The position numbers and the translations under genes were made by a program. Shown in pieces: positions 1 through 8,542 of a stretch of 64,000 nucleotides of DNA; the stretch's first letter is position 1, and each line of letters begins with the position of its first letter. The stretch is from the NCBI RefSeq assembly GCF_003991405.1, contig NZ_RPEN01000154.1, forward strand, positions 62,001 to 126,000. Reading direction: 5' to 3'. This stretch comes from Pseudorhodobacter sp. E13. GTDB lineage: Bacteria; Pseudomonadota; Alphaproteobacteria; Rhodobacterales; Rhodobacteraceae. The notes under the pieces were generated by a model, which saw only the letters and a list, made by a program, of their open reading frames with translations, had not been told where the DNA came from and did no database searches.

Positions 1-13
1 GATCGTCCTTCAT
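1..13 (-). CDS. First codons of a leftward gene cut by the window edge
   Basis: On the minus strand an ATG at 13-11 is followed by codons for M-K-D-D before the window ends. A G-rich Shine-Dalgarno-like run lies about 9 bases upstream. Only four codons are visible, so no product can be named. The candidate promoter and terminator at 141-250 lie upstream of it on the same strand, so they could be a leader of this gene. Confidence 0.3.
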
Positions 14-140
14 TGGTCTGCCCCCGACTATCATGGGTTTAGCGGAAAGTCAGGCCCGAAATGCAGGGAGGTGCCGCAAAACCCGGCAGGACTTCGCCCA
101 TGAACGCAATGACTTGAAACAGGCTGGGGCAAGGCGGAGT

Positions 141-216
141 AAAAGAAAAAGGGCCAGCGAACCAGCCCTTTCCCATGAATTTTTTTGCTCCCTGTCGGAC
201 TGGCCGACTTCATTGA
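141..216 (-). ncRNA. Candidate small RNA or attenuated leader, about 75 nt
   Basis: Reading leftward from the promoter at 222-250, the predicted transcript carries a small hairpin (GTCGG/CCGAC arms) and then a terminator hairpin with AAAGGGC/GCCCTTT arms at 171-148, followed by a U-rich tract read from 150-141. A promoter placed about 45-70 bases ahead of an intrinsic terminator with no good reading frame between them is the layout of a short sRNA. The alternative is a leader/attenuator for the leftward gene starting at 13. A short reading frame can be drawn through the hairpin but shows no recognisable features. Confidence 0.4.
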
Positions 217-221
217 GACGA

Positions 222-250
222 ACGCTACGGCGTAATGAACGGGGCGTCAA
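222..250 (-). promoter_or_regulatory. Candidate sigma70 promoter for the RNA at 141-216
   Basis: On the minus strand TTGACG (250-245) and TAGCGT (227-222) are separated by exactly 17 bases. This fits the housekeeping sigma factor well and predicts a start near 215. It is a sequence match only. Confidence 0.45.
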
Positions 251-285
251 CAGGGAATTTGTGGCGGCGCGCGCCATGGCGGGTG

Positions 286-314
286 AAAAAAACCGCGCCT
301 TTTCAAGGGCGCGG
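286..314 (-). terminator. Strong rho-independent terminator (leftward)
   Basis: Seven-base GC arms (CCGCGCC at 293-299, GGCGCGG at 308-314) are followed on the minus strand by seven U residues (286-292). The neighbouring ATPase gene is on the opposite strand, so this terminates something else. Confidence 0.7.
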
Positions 315-395
315 CCAGTCTAACAGGGAGGAAGTCACACCAAAGGCGGCAAGCTGGCCGCTTTGGTAAGAACGACTCTGGCACAGAACGGTTAA
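286..395 (-). ncRNA. Candidate small RNA with a C-rich anti-Shine-Dalgarno motif
   Basis: The minus strand here shows a hairpin with CCAAAG-CGG type arms (366-340), then an unpaired stretch containing CTTCCTCCC, then the strong terminator at 314-286. No protein gene on this strand leads into the terminator, so it should end a short RNA. A pyrimidine-rich anti-Shine-Dalgarno segment between two hairpins is typical of trans-acting sRNAs in Rhodobacter (the CcsR family carries a CUCCUCCC motif). No convincing promoter was found, so the 5' end near 395 is a guess. Confidence 0.3.
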
Positions 396-461
396 CAATG
401 TATTTTGATCGCGTTGGGCAAAGTGCGAGGGCTTTGCATCCATAGGTTGAAAGGGCGTTCA

Positions 462-2027
462 GTGTCAGAAGCGGGCAAGATTTTCGTTGGGGGCGGCGGT
501 GAGGGGTATGGCATCCCGCAGACCCTGTTGTTGGGATATGGCAACCGGCATGGTCTGATTGCCGGGGCGACCGGGACGGGCAAGACCGTGACGCTTCAGA
601 TTCTGGCCGAGGGGTTTTCGGCGGCGGGTGTGCCGGTGTTCATGTCGGATGTGAAGGGGGATTTGTCAGGGATTGCGCTGCCGGGATCGGAGCAGCACAA
701 GCTGCATGGCGCTTTCCTGAAACGGGCGGAAACCATTGGGCTTGACCTAAAATATGGCGCCTCTCCGGTGACGTTCTGGGACCTTTACGGCAAGCAGGGG
801 CATCCGATCCGCACGACGGTGGCCGAGATGGGGCCTTTGTTGCTGTCGCGCCTGCTGGAGCTGACGGAGCCGCAGGAAGGCGTGATGAACGTGGCCTTCC
901 GGCTGGCCGATGAAGAAGGGCTGCCGATGTATGATCTGAAAGATCTGCGGGCCATGCTGACCTTCATTGCGGAAAACGCGGCCGAGATCAGCACAACCTA
1001 TGGTTTGGTGTCGGTCAGCTCTATCGGTGCGATTCAGCGGCGTTTGCTGGTGTTGGAGAATCAGGGCGGTGAGAACCTGTTCGGGGAACCCGCGCTGGAC
1101 TTGGCCGATATGATGCGGGTGGACCCGGATGGGCGCGGGCGGGTGAATATTCTGGCGGCCGATCAGTTGATGGGGGCGCCGCGGTTGTATTCGACGTTCC
1201 TTTTGTGGCTTTTGTCGGAACTGTTTGAGGAATTGCCCGAGGTGGGCAACCCGGACAAGCCCAAGCTGGTGTTCTTTTTCGACGAGGCGCATTTGTTGTT
1301 TGACGGTGCGCCCAAGGCGTTGGTCGATAAGGTGGAACAGGTGGTGCGGCTGATCCGGTCCAAGGGGGTGGGGATTTATTTCATCACGCAGAAACCGGCG
1401 GATGTGCCGGATGATGTGTTGGCCCAGCTTGGCAACCGGGTGCAGCATGCGCTGCGGGTGTTCACGCCGCGTGACCAAAAGGATTTGAAGCTGGCCGCGC
1501 AGACCTATCGGGAGAACCCGCGCTTTTCGACAGAAGCCGCGATCAAAGAGGTGGGCACGGGCGAGGCCGTGACCTCATTCCTGGAGGATAAGGGGATACC
1601 GGGCGTGGTGGAGCGCACGCTGATCCGCCCGCCCAGCAGCCAGTTGGGGCCGATTGATGCGGGTGTGCGGGCGATGCTGATGGCGGGATCGCCGGTCGCG
1701 GGGAAATATGAGGCCGAGATTGACCGCGATTCGGCTTATGAGCGGTTGAAGGCGCGGGCCGAGGCGGCGGCGAAAGAGGCCGCAGAGGCCGAGGCCGCAG
1801 AGGCCAAAGCCGCGCAAGAGGCCAAGGAATTCCAGATCGACGCGCGCGAGTTCAATTCGGCGCGGCGGTATGACGGGGGCCGGGCCGAGCCGAAAAAGAC
1901 CAGTCGCAGAAGCAGTTCGGATTCGGTGGGGGAGGCCTTTGCCAAATCCTTTGCGCGGCAATTGGGGACCAAGAGCGGCCAGGCGATTGTGCGCGGGATT
2001 CTGGGGTCTTTGTTCAAGCGGCGCTGA
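462..2027 (+). CDS. HerA/FtsK-like ATPase of the DUF853 (YjgR) family
   Basis: A soluble P-loop ATPase of about 521 residues. Walker A GATGTGKT is near residues 35-42 and a Walker B region reads KLVFFFDEAH in the middle. The C-terminus is alanine/glutamate-rich and probably coiled coil, ending in a basic tail (LFKRR). The family (DUF853, helicase HerA-like C-terminal) is widespread in proteobacteria, but its cellular role is not firmly established; DNA or protein translocation is inferred from the fold. The start chosen is GTG at 462, with AAAGGG six bases upstream, because family members begin just before the GKIFVGGG-type segment; an upstream TTG at 405 is possible. The gene stands alone, convergent with guaA. 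Confidence 0.85.
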   Translation: MSEAGKIFVGGGGEGYGIPQTLLLGYGNRHGLIAGATGTGKTVTLQILAEGFSAAGVPVFMSDVKGDLSGIALPGSEQHKLHGAFLKRAETIGLDLKYGASPVTFWDLYGKQGHPIRTTVAEMGPLLLSRLLELTEPQEGVMNVAFRLADEEGLPMYDLKDLRAMLTFIAENAAEISTTYGLVSVSSIGAIQRRLLVLENQGGENLFGEPALDLADMMRVDPDGRGRVNILAADQLMGAPRLYSTFLLWLLSELFEELPEVGNPDKPKLVFFFDEAHLLFDGAPKALVDKVEQVVRLIRSKGVGIYFITQKPADVPDDVLAQLGNRVQHALRVFTPRDQKDLKLAAQTYRENPRFSTEAAIKEVGTGEAVTSFLEDKGIPGVVERTLIRPPSSQLGPIDAGVRAMLMAGSPVAGKYEAEIDRDSAYERLKARAEAAAKEAAEAEAAEAKAAQEAKEFQIDAREFNSARRYDGGRAEPKKTSRRSSSDSVGEAFAKSFARQLGTKSGQAIVRGILGSLFKRR

Positions 2028-2050
2028 GGGGCCACTCGTTGCTCGCTGCG

Positions 2051-2114
2051 CAGCGCGCCTCGTTTGGGGCGCGCTGGCGGGATTTGGGTTTCGGCGGGGG
2101 CTACGCCCCGCCGA
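2051..2114. terminator. Tandem hairpins between convergent genes
   Basis: Two perfect hairpins sit between the ATPase and guaA. One has CAGCGCGCC/GGCGCGCTG arms at 2051-2059 and 2068-2076; the other has TCGGCGGGG/CCCCGCCGA arms at 2091-2099 and 2106-2114. Neither has a U tract, so they probably act as bidirectional terminators or 3'-end stabilisers. Confidence 0.5.
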
Positions 2115-2117
2115 GGC

Positions 2118-3674
2118 TTATTCCCATTCGATTGTGCCCGGCGGTTTGGACGTGATGTCATAGGTGACGCGGTTGATGCCTTGCACCTCATTGATGATCC
2201 GCGTCGCGGTTTCGCCCAGAAACTCATGGGTGAAAGGGTAGTAATCGGCGGTCATGCCATCCACCGAGGTCACCGCGCGCAGGGCGCAGGCGAAATCATA
2301 GGTGCGACCGTCGCCCATCACGCCCACGGTGCGGACCGGAAGGATGGCGACGAAGGCTTGCCAAATCTCATCATAGAGCCCGTGTTTGCGGATCTGGTCG
2401 ATATAGACCGCATCGGCCTTTTTCAAAATCTCCAGCTTTTCGCGGGTGATCTCGCCGGGGCAGCGGATGGCCAGACCGGGGCCGGGGAAGGGGTGGCGCC
2501 CGATGAAGGAGGGGGGCAGGCCAAGTTCGCGGCCCAAGGCGCGCACTTCGTCCTTGAAGAGTTCGCGCAGCGGTTCGACCAGTTTCAGCCCCATCTTTTC
2601 CGGCAGTCCGCCGACATTATGGTGGCTTTTGATGGTTACTGAGGGGCCGCCCGAGAAGCTGACGCTTTCGATGACATCGGGGTAGAGTGTGCCTTGGGCG
2701 AGGAATTCCGCGCCTTCGATCTGGTTGGCATATTTCTGGAACACGTCGATGAACAGCCCGCCGATGATCTTGCGCTTGGTTTCGGGGTCGGACACCCCGT
2801 CCAGCTTGCCCAGGAACAGCTCGGATTCGTCAGCATGGATCAGCGGGATGTTGTAATTGTCGCGGAACATTTTCACGACTTCTTCGGCCTCGTTCTGCCG
2901 CAGCAGCCCGTGATCGACGAAAACGCAGGTGAGTTGGTCGCCGATGGCCTCGTGGATGAGCACAGCGGCGACCGAACTGTCGACGCCGCCGGACAGGCCG
3001 CAGATGACGCGTTTGTCGCCAACCTGAGCGCGGATCGCCGCGATGGCCTGTTCGCGGTAGGCACCCATCGTCCAGTCACCGGTAAAGCCTGCGATGCGGA
3101 CGAAGTTTTCGTAGAATTTCGCGCCGTTCGGGGTGTGATGCACCTCGGGGTGGAATTGCACGGCGTAGAAATGGCGCTTGGTATCGGCGGTGATGGCAAA
3201 GGGCGCGTTGGGGGAGGTGCCATACACCTCAAACCCCGGGGCGATTTTGCTGACATGGTCGCCGTGGCTCATCCAAACTTGTTCGCGGTCGGTGGCGAAC
3301 CAGCCGTCCAGCAGTTTGGTTTTGGCGGCAGTGGGGGTGACGAAGGCGCGGCCGAATTCGGCGGTGCCGTGGCCGCGTTCGACCTTGCCACCCAAGCAAT
3401 GCATCATGACTTGCTGGCCATAGCAGATGCCGAGGATCGGCACGCCCAGATCAAAGACCGAAGCAGGGGGCATCGGTGCGCCTTCGGCAAAGACGGAGGA
3501 GGGGCCGCCCGAGAAGATCACCGCTTTGGGGGCGAAGTCTTGCAGGAAGGCGTCATCCACTTTGTTGAAAGGATGGATTTCGCAATAGACGTTCAATTCC
3601 CGCAGGCGGCGCGCGATGAGCTGCGTGACCTGAGAGCCGAAGTCGATGATGAGGAGGCGTTCATGCTGTGTCAT
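2118..3674 (-). CDS. guaA: GMP synthase (glutamine-hydrolysing)
   Basis: Converts XMP, glutamine and ATP to GMP in the last step of guanine nucleotide synthesis. The N-terminal class I glutamine amidotransferase domain shows the nucleophile motif GICYGQQ (Cys84); the ATP-pyrophosphatase domain shows SGGVDSS; the C-terminal dimerisation domain ends in KPPGTIEWE, as is usual for GuaA. Length is 518 residues, standard for the family. The ATG at 3674 matches the normal N-terminus ([15 protein letters not shown]); the open frame extends further upstream without homology. A copy of the dispersed repeat lies in its upstream region. Confidence 0.97.
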   Translation of the reverse strand: MTQHERLLIIDFGSQVTQLIARRLRELNVYCEIHPFNKVDDAFLQDFAPKAVIFSGGPSSVFAEGAPMPPASVFDLGVPILGICYGQQVMMHCLGGKVERGHGTAEFGRAFVTPTAAKTKLLDGWFATDREQVWMSHGDHVSKIAPGFEVYGTSPNAPFAITADTKRHFYAVQFHPEVHHTPNGAKFYENFVRIAGFTGDWTMGAYREQAIAAIRAQVGDKRVICGLSGGVDSSVAAVLIHEAIGDQLTCVFVDHGLLRQNEAEEVVKMFRDNYNIPLIHADESELFLGKLDGVSDPETKRKIIGGLFIDVFQKYANQIEGAEFLAQGTLYPDVIESVSFSGGPSVTIKSHHNVGGLPEKMGLKLVEPLRELFKDEVRALGRELGLPPSFIGRHPFPGPGLAIRCPGEITREKLEILKKADAVYIDQIRKHGLYDEIWQAFVAILPVRTVGVMGDGRTYDFACALRAVTSVDGMTADYYPFTHEFLGETATRIINEVQGINRVTYDITSKPPGTIEWE

Positions 3675-3743
3675 GGCTGGGGAATAAGCGGGGAAAGGTC
3701 GAATCGCAAGGGGCCAAACGCGGGGTTTTGTCTGGGCCGGGGC

Positions 3744-3818
3744 GGGGGGCTGTCTGCCCCCCCACGGGTCGGATTTCATCCGCCCCTCCCCCCCGAAGGT
3801 ATTTTCGCCAAGATGAAA
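3744..3818 (+). repeat. Mosaic intergenic repeat, copy 1
   Basis: Three parts in order: a GGGGGGC/GCCCCCC hairpin with TGTCT loop (3744-3762), a second hairpin with CGGAT/ATCCG arms (3770-3782), then a C run leading into GGTATTTTCGCCAAG followed by ATGAAA (to 3818). The same architecture recurs at 8422, 26952 and, in part, 43967 and 54542. This copy lies between the divergent genes guaA and the methyltransferase. Confidence 0.75.
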
Positions 3819-3952
3819 TGCGGCAGGCTTGGGATTTGGAATGTCGGTTTTGAGTGGCAAGTGACGGAAATGAGGAGTGATCGCGCGCAGGGCTGCGGCA
3901 TAAGGGCGGCAAATATCGCTGCCAGTTGGCAGGTAAGGAGAGGGGTTTCGCG

Positions 3953-5494
3953 ATGAATGAGGTTGCAGGGCGCAGAGCGCGGGGCGGTGGTGGTTCGGCG
4001 CGGCGGGCGGAACGGACCGCGGTCAGCTTTGGCGTGGCGAAATATATCAGCCGCAACATTCCGAATTTCGAAATTCTGAATGAGGAAGCGCTGCAAATCA
4101 TCGAATATAACGCCGAAACGGTGTTGGAAGAGATTGGCGTCAATTTCGTGGATAACCCGGCGGCGCTGGACCGCTGGCGTGCGGCAGGGGCGGATGTAAA
4201 GGGCGAGCGGGTGCATATTCCGCGCGGTCTGGCGCGTCAGCTGTGTGCCACGGCGCCGTCCAGCTTTACCCAACATGCGCGCAACGCGGAACGGGCGGTG
4301 GAGATTGGTGGGCGCAATCTGGTGCTGGCCCCGGTTTACGGCCCCCCCTTCGTGCGTGACCGGGTTGGTGGGCGTCGTTATGCCACCATGGCGGATTTCG
4401 AGACATTCGTGAAGCTGGGCTATATGTCGAAATGGTTGCACCATTCGGGCGGCACGGTGTGTGAGCCGACCGATATTCCGGTGAACAAGCGGCATCTGGA
4501 CATGCTGCGCGCGCATATGGTGCTGTCGGACAAGCCGTTCATGGGGTCGGTGACGGAACCGGAGCGCGCGGCGGATTCGGTTGAAATGTCGAAGCTGCTG
4601 TTTGGTGCGGATTTCGTGGATCAGAACGTGGTGATGACCAGTCTGATCAACATCAACAGCCCCTTGACCTTTGATTCGACCATGATGGGCGCGTTGGAGG
4701 TTTATGCGAAGGCCGGGCAGGCGGCGATTATCTCTCCGTTTATCGTGGGGGGGGCGATGGCGCCGGTGACGGTGGCAGGCACGCTGACGCAGGTCTTGGC
4801 CGAGGTGTTGGCCGGGGTGGCCTATAGCCAGTTGGTGCGCCCCGGTGCGCCGGTGATCTTTGGCGCTTTCGTGACCTCGATCGACATGAACTCGGGCGCG
4901 CCGACCTTTGGGACGCCGGAGGCTGCGCATATCACCTATGGTGCGGGGCAATTGGCGCGGCGGCTGAACCTGCCTTATCGGTCGGGCGGGTCGTTCTGCG
5001 GCTCCAAGCTGCCGGATGCGCAGGCGGCTTATGAAACGGCGAACAGTTTGAACATGGCGCTGCTGTCCGGCGTCAACTTCATGCTGCATGCTTGCGGCTG
5101 GTTGGAAGGCGGGTTGGTGTCAAGCTTTGAGAAGTTTGTCATGGATGCCGACCAGTTGGGCACGCTGCATCATCTGGCGCAGGGTGTGATGATGGATGAC
5201 AATGGTCAGGCCATGGACGCGCTGCGCGAAGTGGGGCCGGGCGGGCATTTTCTGGGCTGTGAGCATACGCAGAAGAACTTCAAATCGGCGTTCTGGCGGT
5301 CGGAGTTGCTTGACTACAAGCCCTTTGAAACCTGGTATGAGGAAGGCGCGCGTGATACCGAAACGCTGGCCAGCCTGCGGGTGGAAAAGATGCTGGGCGA
5401 TTATCAGGCCCCGGCGCTGGATGAGGGCATTCGCGAGTCGATTGATGATTATGTGGCGCGCAAGAAAGCCTCGATGCCGGATGCGTTCATCTGA
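3953..5494 (+). CDS. MttB-family corrinoid methyltransferase (non-pyrrolysine type)
   Basis: A protein of 513 residues related over its full length to trimethylamine:corrinoid methyltransferase MttB. The frame has no internal TAG, so it belongs to the non-pyrrolysine branch, whose characterised members demethylate glycine betaine or other quaternary amines and pass the methyl group to a corrinoid protein. Such proteins are common in Rhodobacterales. No corrinoid protein or MtgA-type partner is encoded next to it, so the substrate cannot be read from context. The ATG at 3953 follows a purine-rich AAGGAGAGGGG tract; a more upstream start lacks support. Confidence 0.85.
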   Translation: MNEVAGRRARGGGGSARRAERTAVSFGVAKYISRNIPNFEILNEEALQIIEYNAETVLEEIGVNFVDNPAALDRWRAAGADVKGERVHIPRGLARQLCATAPSSFTQHARNAERAVEIGGRNLVLAPVYGPPFVRDRVGGRRYATMADFETFVKLGYMSKWLHHSGGTVCEPTDIPVNKRHLDMLRAHMVLSDKPFMGSVTEPERAADSVEMSKLLFGADFVDQNVVMTSLININSPLTFDSTMMGALEVYAKAGQAAIISPFIVGGAMAPVTVAGTLTQVLAEVLAGVAYSQLVRPGAPVIFGAFVTSIDMNSGAPTFGTPEAAHITYGAGQLARRLNLPYRSGGSFCGSKLPDAQAAYETANSLNMALLSGVNFMLHACGWLEGGLVSSFEKFVMDADQLGTLHHLAQGVMMDDNGQAMDALREVGPGGHFLGCEHTQKNFKSAFWRSELLDYKPFETWYEEGARDTETLASLRVEKMLGDYQAPALDEGIRESIDDYVARKKASMPDAFI

Positions 5495-5521
5495 TCTTTG
5501 GCCGTTGGTTTTGCGGTTCAT

Positions 5522-5549
5522 GGCCCTTCCCCTGCGGGAAGGGCCTTTT
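5522..5549. terminator. Rho-independent terminator between convergent genes
   Basis: Ten-base arms GGCCCTTCCC (5522-5531) and GGGAAGGGCC (5536-5545) with a CTGC loop are followed by TTTT on the plus strand. It ends the methyltransferase transcript and may also serve the converging DUF6477 gene. Confidence 0.75.
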
Positions 5550-5554
5550 GCATT

Positions 5555-5845
5555 TCAGGCCTGCGCGCGAGATTGAAAGAGGCGAGCTTCGGCCATCAGG
5601 GCGATCAACAATTCCACATGGCGGGCGATGGAATAGCCGGCATCCCCGGCGCGGCGGGTTTCTTCCAATTGTTCCTCGGCCGAGAACAGCTTGACCAGCG
5701 CGGATTCCGGGCTGGGTGGCGCATTGGCCTTGATCAGACGGCGCAGATCCCGCTCGCGCTGGTAATCCTGCACCCCGTGCCGGGCGGCGCGGATCAGCAG
5801 GCGGGGGCGGCGCAGATTGGCGAGAAGTGTGGCGATTTCTGACAT
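5555..5845 (-). CDS. DUF6477 family protein
   Basis: A small protein of 96 residues with the RRPRLLIRAARHGVQDYQR segment and RHVELLIALMAEARL near the C-terminus that mark this Rhodobacterales family. It has no signal peptide or membrane segment and is rich in Arg and Leu helices. The function is unknown. The start at 5845 has AGGAG upstream. It is divergent from the DUF6456 gene at 6065, an arrangement I recall as typical for the group, which hints at a shared regulatory role. Confidence 0.75.
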   Translation of the reverse strand: MSEIATLLANLRRPRLLIRAARHGVQDYQRERDLRRLIKANAPPSPESALVKLFSAEEQLEETRRAGDAGYSIARHVELLIALMAEARLFQSRAQA

Positions 5846-6064
5846 GGACAGCTCCTGTGTTGGTCTGCGGCCATGTTGCATCAGTGCAACCCTGCGTTGC
5901 GTCCGCTTTGTTTGCACCGCACGGTGCTTTCGCATTTGTTTATGATTTCGAAACAATTATCGACAAAAGCGAAGATATTAACGGACATGTAACCAATGCC
6001 ACTCAAGGTTGAATTCGTCCAAGGCTGGACAAAAAAAGCCGGAAGAGCGGCACAGGACATTGAG

Positions 6065-7177
6065 ATGGGATCAAACCTGAGTTCGGAATTCTCGCTGCCT
6101 GCATGGCTGCCCGATGCGGTGCGCCTGTATCTGGATCACACGGAACAGGGCGTTTCGTTGCGCCAATTGGCGCGGCGCGAAGGCTGCCACGCCTCGACGG
6201 TGATGCGCCAGGTGCGCCGTTTTGAAAGCTTGCGCGACGATCCTTTGGTGGATGAAGCGCTTTGTGCTTTGGGGCGGGTGCAAGGCAAGAGCCAAGGAAC
6301 AACCAGCCGGAAGGACGCCAAGGATATGACTGCGCCAATCAGACCCGATAGTATGACGATGGATGAAAGCATGATTTTGCGGGAAGGCCGCAGGATTTTG
6401 CGGCGGTTGGCAGAGCCGGAAACGGTTTTGGCCATTGCTGCGGATATGGAAAAGGCAGCAGTGCTGCGCAGCTTTGAGGATGGGCGCACGCAGCGGCTTG
6501 CGGTGATGGACCGGGCGATAGCGCAGGCTTTTGCATTGAAAGACTGGATCAGCTGCGACAAGCCGGGGCGGATTTCCACCTATCAGATCACGCAGGCGGG
6601 ACGGGCGGCGTGGAAGCGGATGGCGACCACGGCGGAAGGCGCGGGCATGGCCGAGGCAACAGCGGTGTTCGGCGCCCAGCACCGGGAGTGGGAGGACCGC
6701 ACGGTCACAGAGGAGGGTGACGAACGCCGCATGCGCTATAATGCCGCCGAAAGTCCTGTGGCGGTGCTGGCACGGCGGCGCGATCGCGATGGCAACCCGT
6801 TCCTGACCCCGGATCTGGTGTCCGCTGCCGAGCAATTGCGCGAAGATTTCGAACTGGCCCAGATGGGTCCGCGCGTGACTCAGAACTGGGAACGGTTCCT
6901 GACGGGCGGCGACCGCGGCAGCTTTCAGCCCGATGGCAAAACCGGTGGCGGCGCGCGCGATGCCCGTGACCGGGTGTCTGCTGCGCTGCGCGATCTGGGG
7001 CCGGGGCTGGGCGATTGTGTCTTGCGTTGCTGCTGTTTTCTGGAAGGGCTGGAGGTGGCCGAAAAGCGCATGGGCTGGTCGGCGCGGTCTGGCAAGATCG
7101 TGCTGCGCATCGCTTTGCAACGGCTGCGGCGGCATTACGAGGACACATATGGCAAGCATGGGCCGCTGATCGGGTAA
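6065..7177 (+). CDS. DUF6456 helix-turn-helix protein
   Basis: About 370 residues. A resolvase/MarR-like helix-turn-helix can be read near residues 25-55 (GVSLRQLARREGCHASTVM), then a linker, then a C-terminal DUF6456 domain (ESPVAVLARRRDRDGNPFLT onward to the end), which is thought to bind DNA. It is likely a transcriptional regulator or replication-linked DNA-binding protein; the target is unknown. The ATG at 6065 has AGGA seven bases upstream; an ATG at 5996 is in frame but has no good ribosome site. It is divergent from DUF6477, and the 219-base gap must hold both promoters. Confidence 0.75.
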   Translation: MGSNLSSEFSLPAWLPDAVRLYLDHTEQGVSLRQLARREGCHASTVMRQVRRFESLRDDPLVDEALCALGRVQGKSQGTTSRKDAKDMTAPIRPDSMTMDESMILREGRRILRRLAEPETVLAIAADMEKAAVLRSFEDGRTQRLAVMDRAIAQAFALKDWISCDKPGRISTYQITQAGRAAWKRMATTAEGAGMAEATAVFGAQHREWEDRTVTEEGDERRMRYNAAESPVAVLARRRDRDGNPFLTPDLVSAAEQLREDFELAQMGPRVTQNWERFLTGGDRGSFQPDGKTGGGARDARDRVSAALRDLGPGLGDCVLRCCCFLEGLEVAEKRMGWSARSGKIVLRIALQRLRRHYEDTYGKHGPLIG

Positions 7178-7184
7178 TCGGGCA

Positions 7185-7208
7185 AAAGGGGGCGCGGGCC
7201 CCCTTTTT
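7185..7208 (+). terminator. Rho-independent terminator after DUF6456
   Basis: AAAGGGGGC (7185-7193) pairs with GCCCCCTTT (7198-7206) across a four-base loop, and five T residues follow. The remaining 250 bases up to lipA show no gene that I can support and should contain the lipA promoter. Confidence 0.8.
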
Positions 7209-7457
7209 CTTTGCTCTGGCAGGGGCTTGGCATGGCCCTTCCTTTTGCGCAGCCACCTTTCCCGCCGGGGCGGGAATAAAGCGGGTATCCCCACTCGACG
7301 ATGCTTTTCTACGGCATATGCTTATGGTTTGAGGTATCATTGCGCATGGCGCATAGCGGCTTGCCGCGACCGGGGCTGCGGTTTAGGGCCGCACTGGTTG
7401 TCTCAGGCTATAAAAAGGCGTAACTGAATGTCAGATTGGTTGTGAGGGGAAAAGAAC

Positions 7458-8408
7458 TTGCGTGATCTCAAATTGCCGGACCAGCGCCACCCCGAAAAGG
7501 CGCATCGCGTCGACAATGCGCAGCCCAAAAAGCCGGATTGGATTCGGGTGAAGGCCCCCACCTCTGCGGGCTACAAGAAAACCCGCGAGATTTTGAAAGA
7601 GCAAAAGCTGGTCACGGTCTGCGAAGAAGCAGGCTGCCCCAATGTCGGCGAATGCTGGGGGCAGGGCCATGCGACCATGATGATCATGGGCGAGATTTGC
7701 ACGCGCGGCTGCACCTTTTGCAATGTGGCGACCGGCAAGCCGCAAACCCTTGACGCGTTTGAGCCGGGGCGCGTGGCGCATGCGGTGCAGCAATTGGGGC
7801 TGAACCATGTGGTGATTACCTCGGTCGACCGGGATGATCTGGAGGATGGCGGGGCAGAGCATTTTGCCCAGACCATCCGCGCCATCCGTCACCGCAGCCC
7901 AGAGACGACAATTGAGATTCTGACGCCGGATTTCCTGAAATGTGCCCCTGAGGTGCTGGAAAAGGTAGTGGAGGCGCGGCCTGATGTGTTCAACCACAAT
8001 CTGGAAACCGTGCCCGGCCTTTATCCCGAAGTGCGGCCCGGCGCGCGCTATTTCCACTCTTTGCGCCTGTTGCAGCGGGTGAAAGAACTGGACCCCGCGA
8101 TGTTCACCAAATCCGGCATCATGGTGGGTTTGGGCGAAGAGGCGATGGGGGTGCGGCAGGTCATGGATGACATGCGCGCGGCGGATGTGGATTTTCTGAC
8201 CATCGGCCAATATTTGCAGCCCACGCCAAAGCATCACCGGGTGGATCGGTTCGTGACGCCGGATGAATTCAAGGCCTATGAAACCGCCGCCTATGGCAAG
8301 GGGTTTTTGATGGTGTCGGCAACGCCTTTGACGCGGTCCAGCTATCACGCGGGCGATGATTTCGCGCGGTTGCGGGCGGCGCGTCTGGCCAAGCTGGGGC
8401 GCGGCTGA
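7458..8408 (+). CDS. lipA: Lipoyl synthase
   Basis: Radical-SAM enzyme that inserts two sulfurs into protein-bound octanoyl chains to make lipoyl groups for 2-oxoacid dehydrogenases and the glycine cleavage system. The auxiliary cluster cysteines are C55, C60 and C66; the radical-SAM CTRGCTFC motif gives C81, C85 and C88; the C-terminal RSSYHA serine ligand is present. The length of 316 residues is normal. The start appears to be TTG at 7458, with GAGGGGA about eight bases upstream; no ATG fits. The gene is monocistronic and is followed by a copy of the dispersed repeat. Confidence 0.96.
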   Translation: MRDLKLPDQRHPEKAHRVDNAQPKKPDWIRVKAPTSAGYKKTREILKEQKLVTVCEEAGCPNVGECWGQGHATMMIMGEICTRGCTFCNVATGKPQTLDAFEPGRVAHAVQQLGLNHVVITSVDRDDLEDGGAEHFAQTIRAIRHRSPETTIEILTPDFLKCAPEVLEKVVEARPDVFNHNLETVPGLYPEVRPGARYFHSLRLLQRVKELDPAMFTKSGIMVGLGEEAMGVRQVMDDMRAADVDFLTIGQYLQPTPKHHRVDRFVTPDEFKAYETAAYGKGFLMVSATPLTRSSYHAGDDFARLRAARLAKLGRG

Positions 8409-8421
8409 GGCTGATCGGGCA

Positions 8422-8500
8422 GGGGGGCTGTCTGCCCCCCAGACCCCGTTTGCCACAGGCAAACGGGCCCCCCCCGAGGATATTTTTGAATAGATGAAAG
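8422..8500 (+). repeat. Mosaic intergenic repeat, copy 2
   Basis: A GGGGGGC/GCCCCCC hairpin with TGTCT loop (8422-8440), a second hairpin with CCGTTTGCC/GGCAAACGG arms (8446-8466), then a C run and GAGGATATTTTTGAATAGAT (to about 8495) followed by GAAAG. It lies between convergent lipA and the cytochrome gene, so its hairpins could also terminate transcription. Confidence 0.75.
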
Positions 8501-8542
8501 AGCGGCTGGCTTTTGGGGCCATGGCCCTTTGCCTGAGTGGTA

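Noticed and set aside
31-277. Short open frames on both strands in the first 280 bases
   Set aside because: They overlap one another, lack ribosome sites and show no protein-like conservation; the promoter and terminator layout fits RNA better.
747-1478. Long minus-strand frame inside the ATPase gene
   Set aside because: It is a shadow of the GC-rich plus-strand gene, rich in Arg, His and Pro, with no domain motifs. The same holds for many other long antisense frames, such as 6071-7294 and 36020-37750.
7227-7427. Possible 66-residue gene upstream of lipA
   Set aside because: No ribosome site or recognisable motif, and it crosses the likely lipA promoter region.
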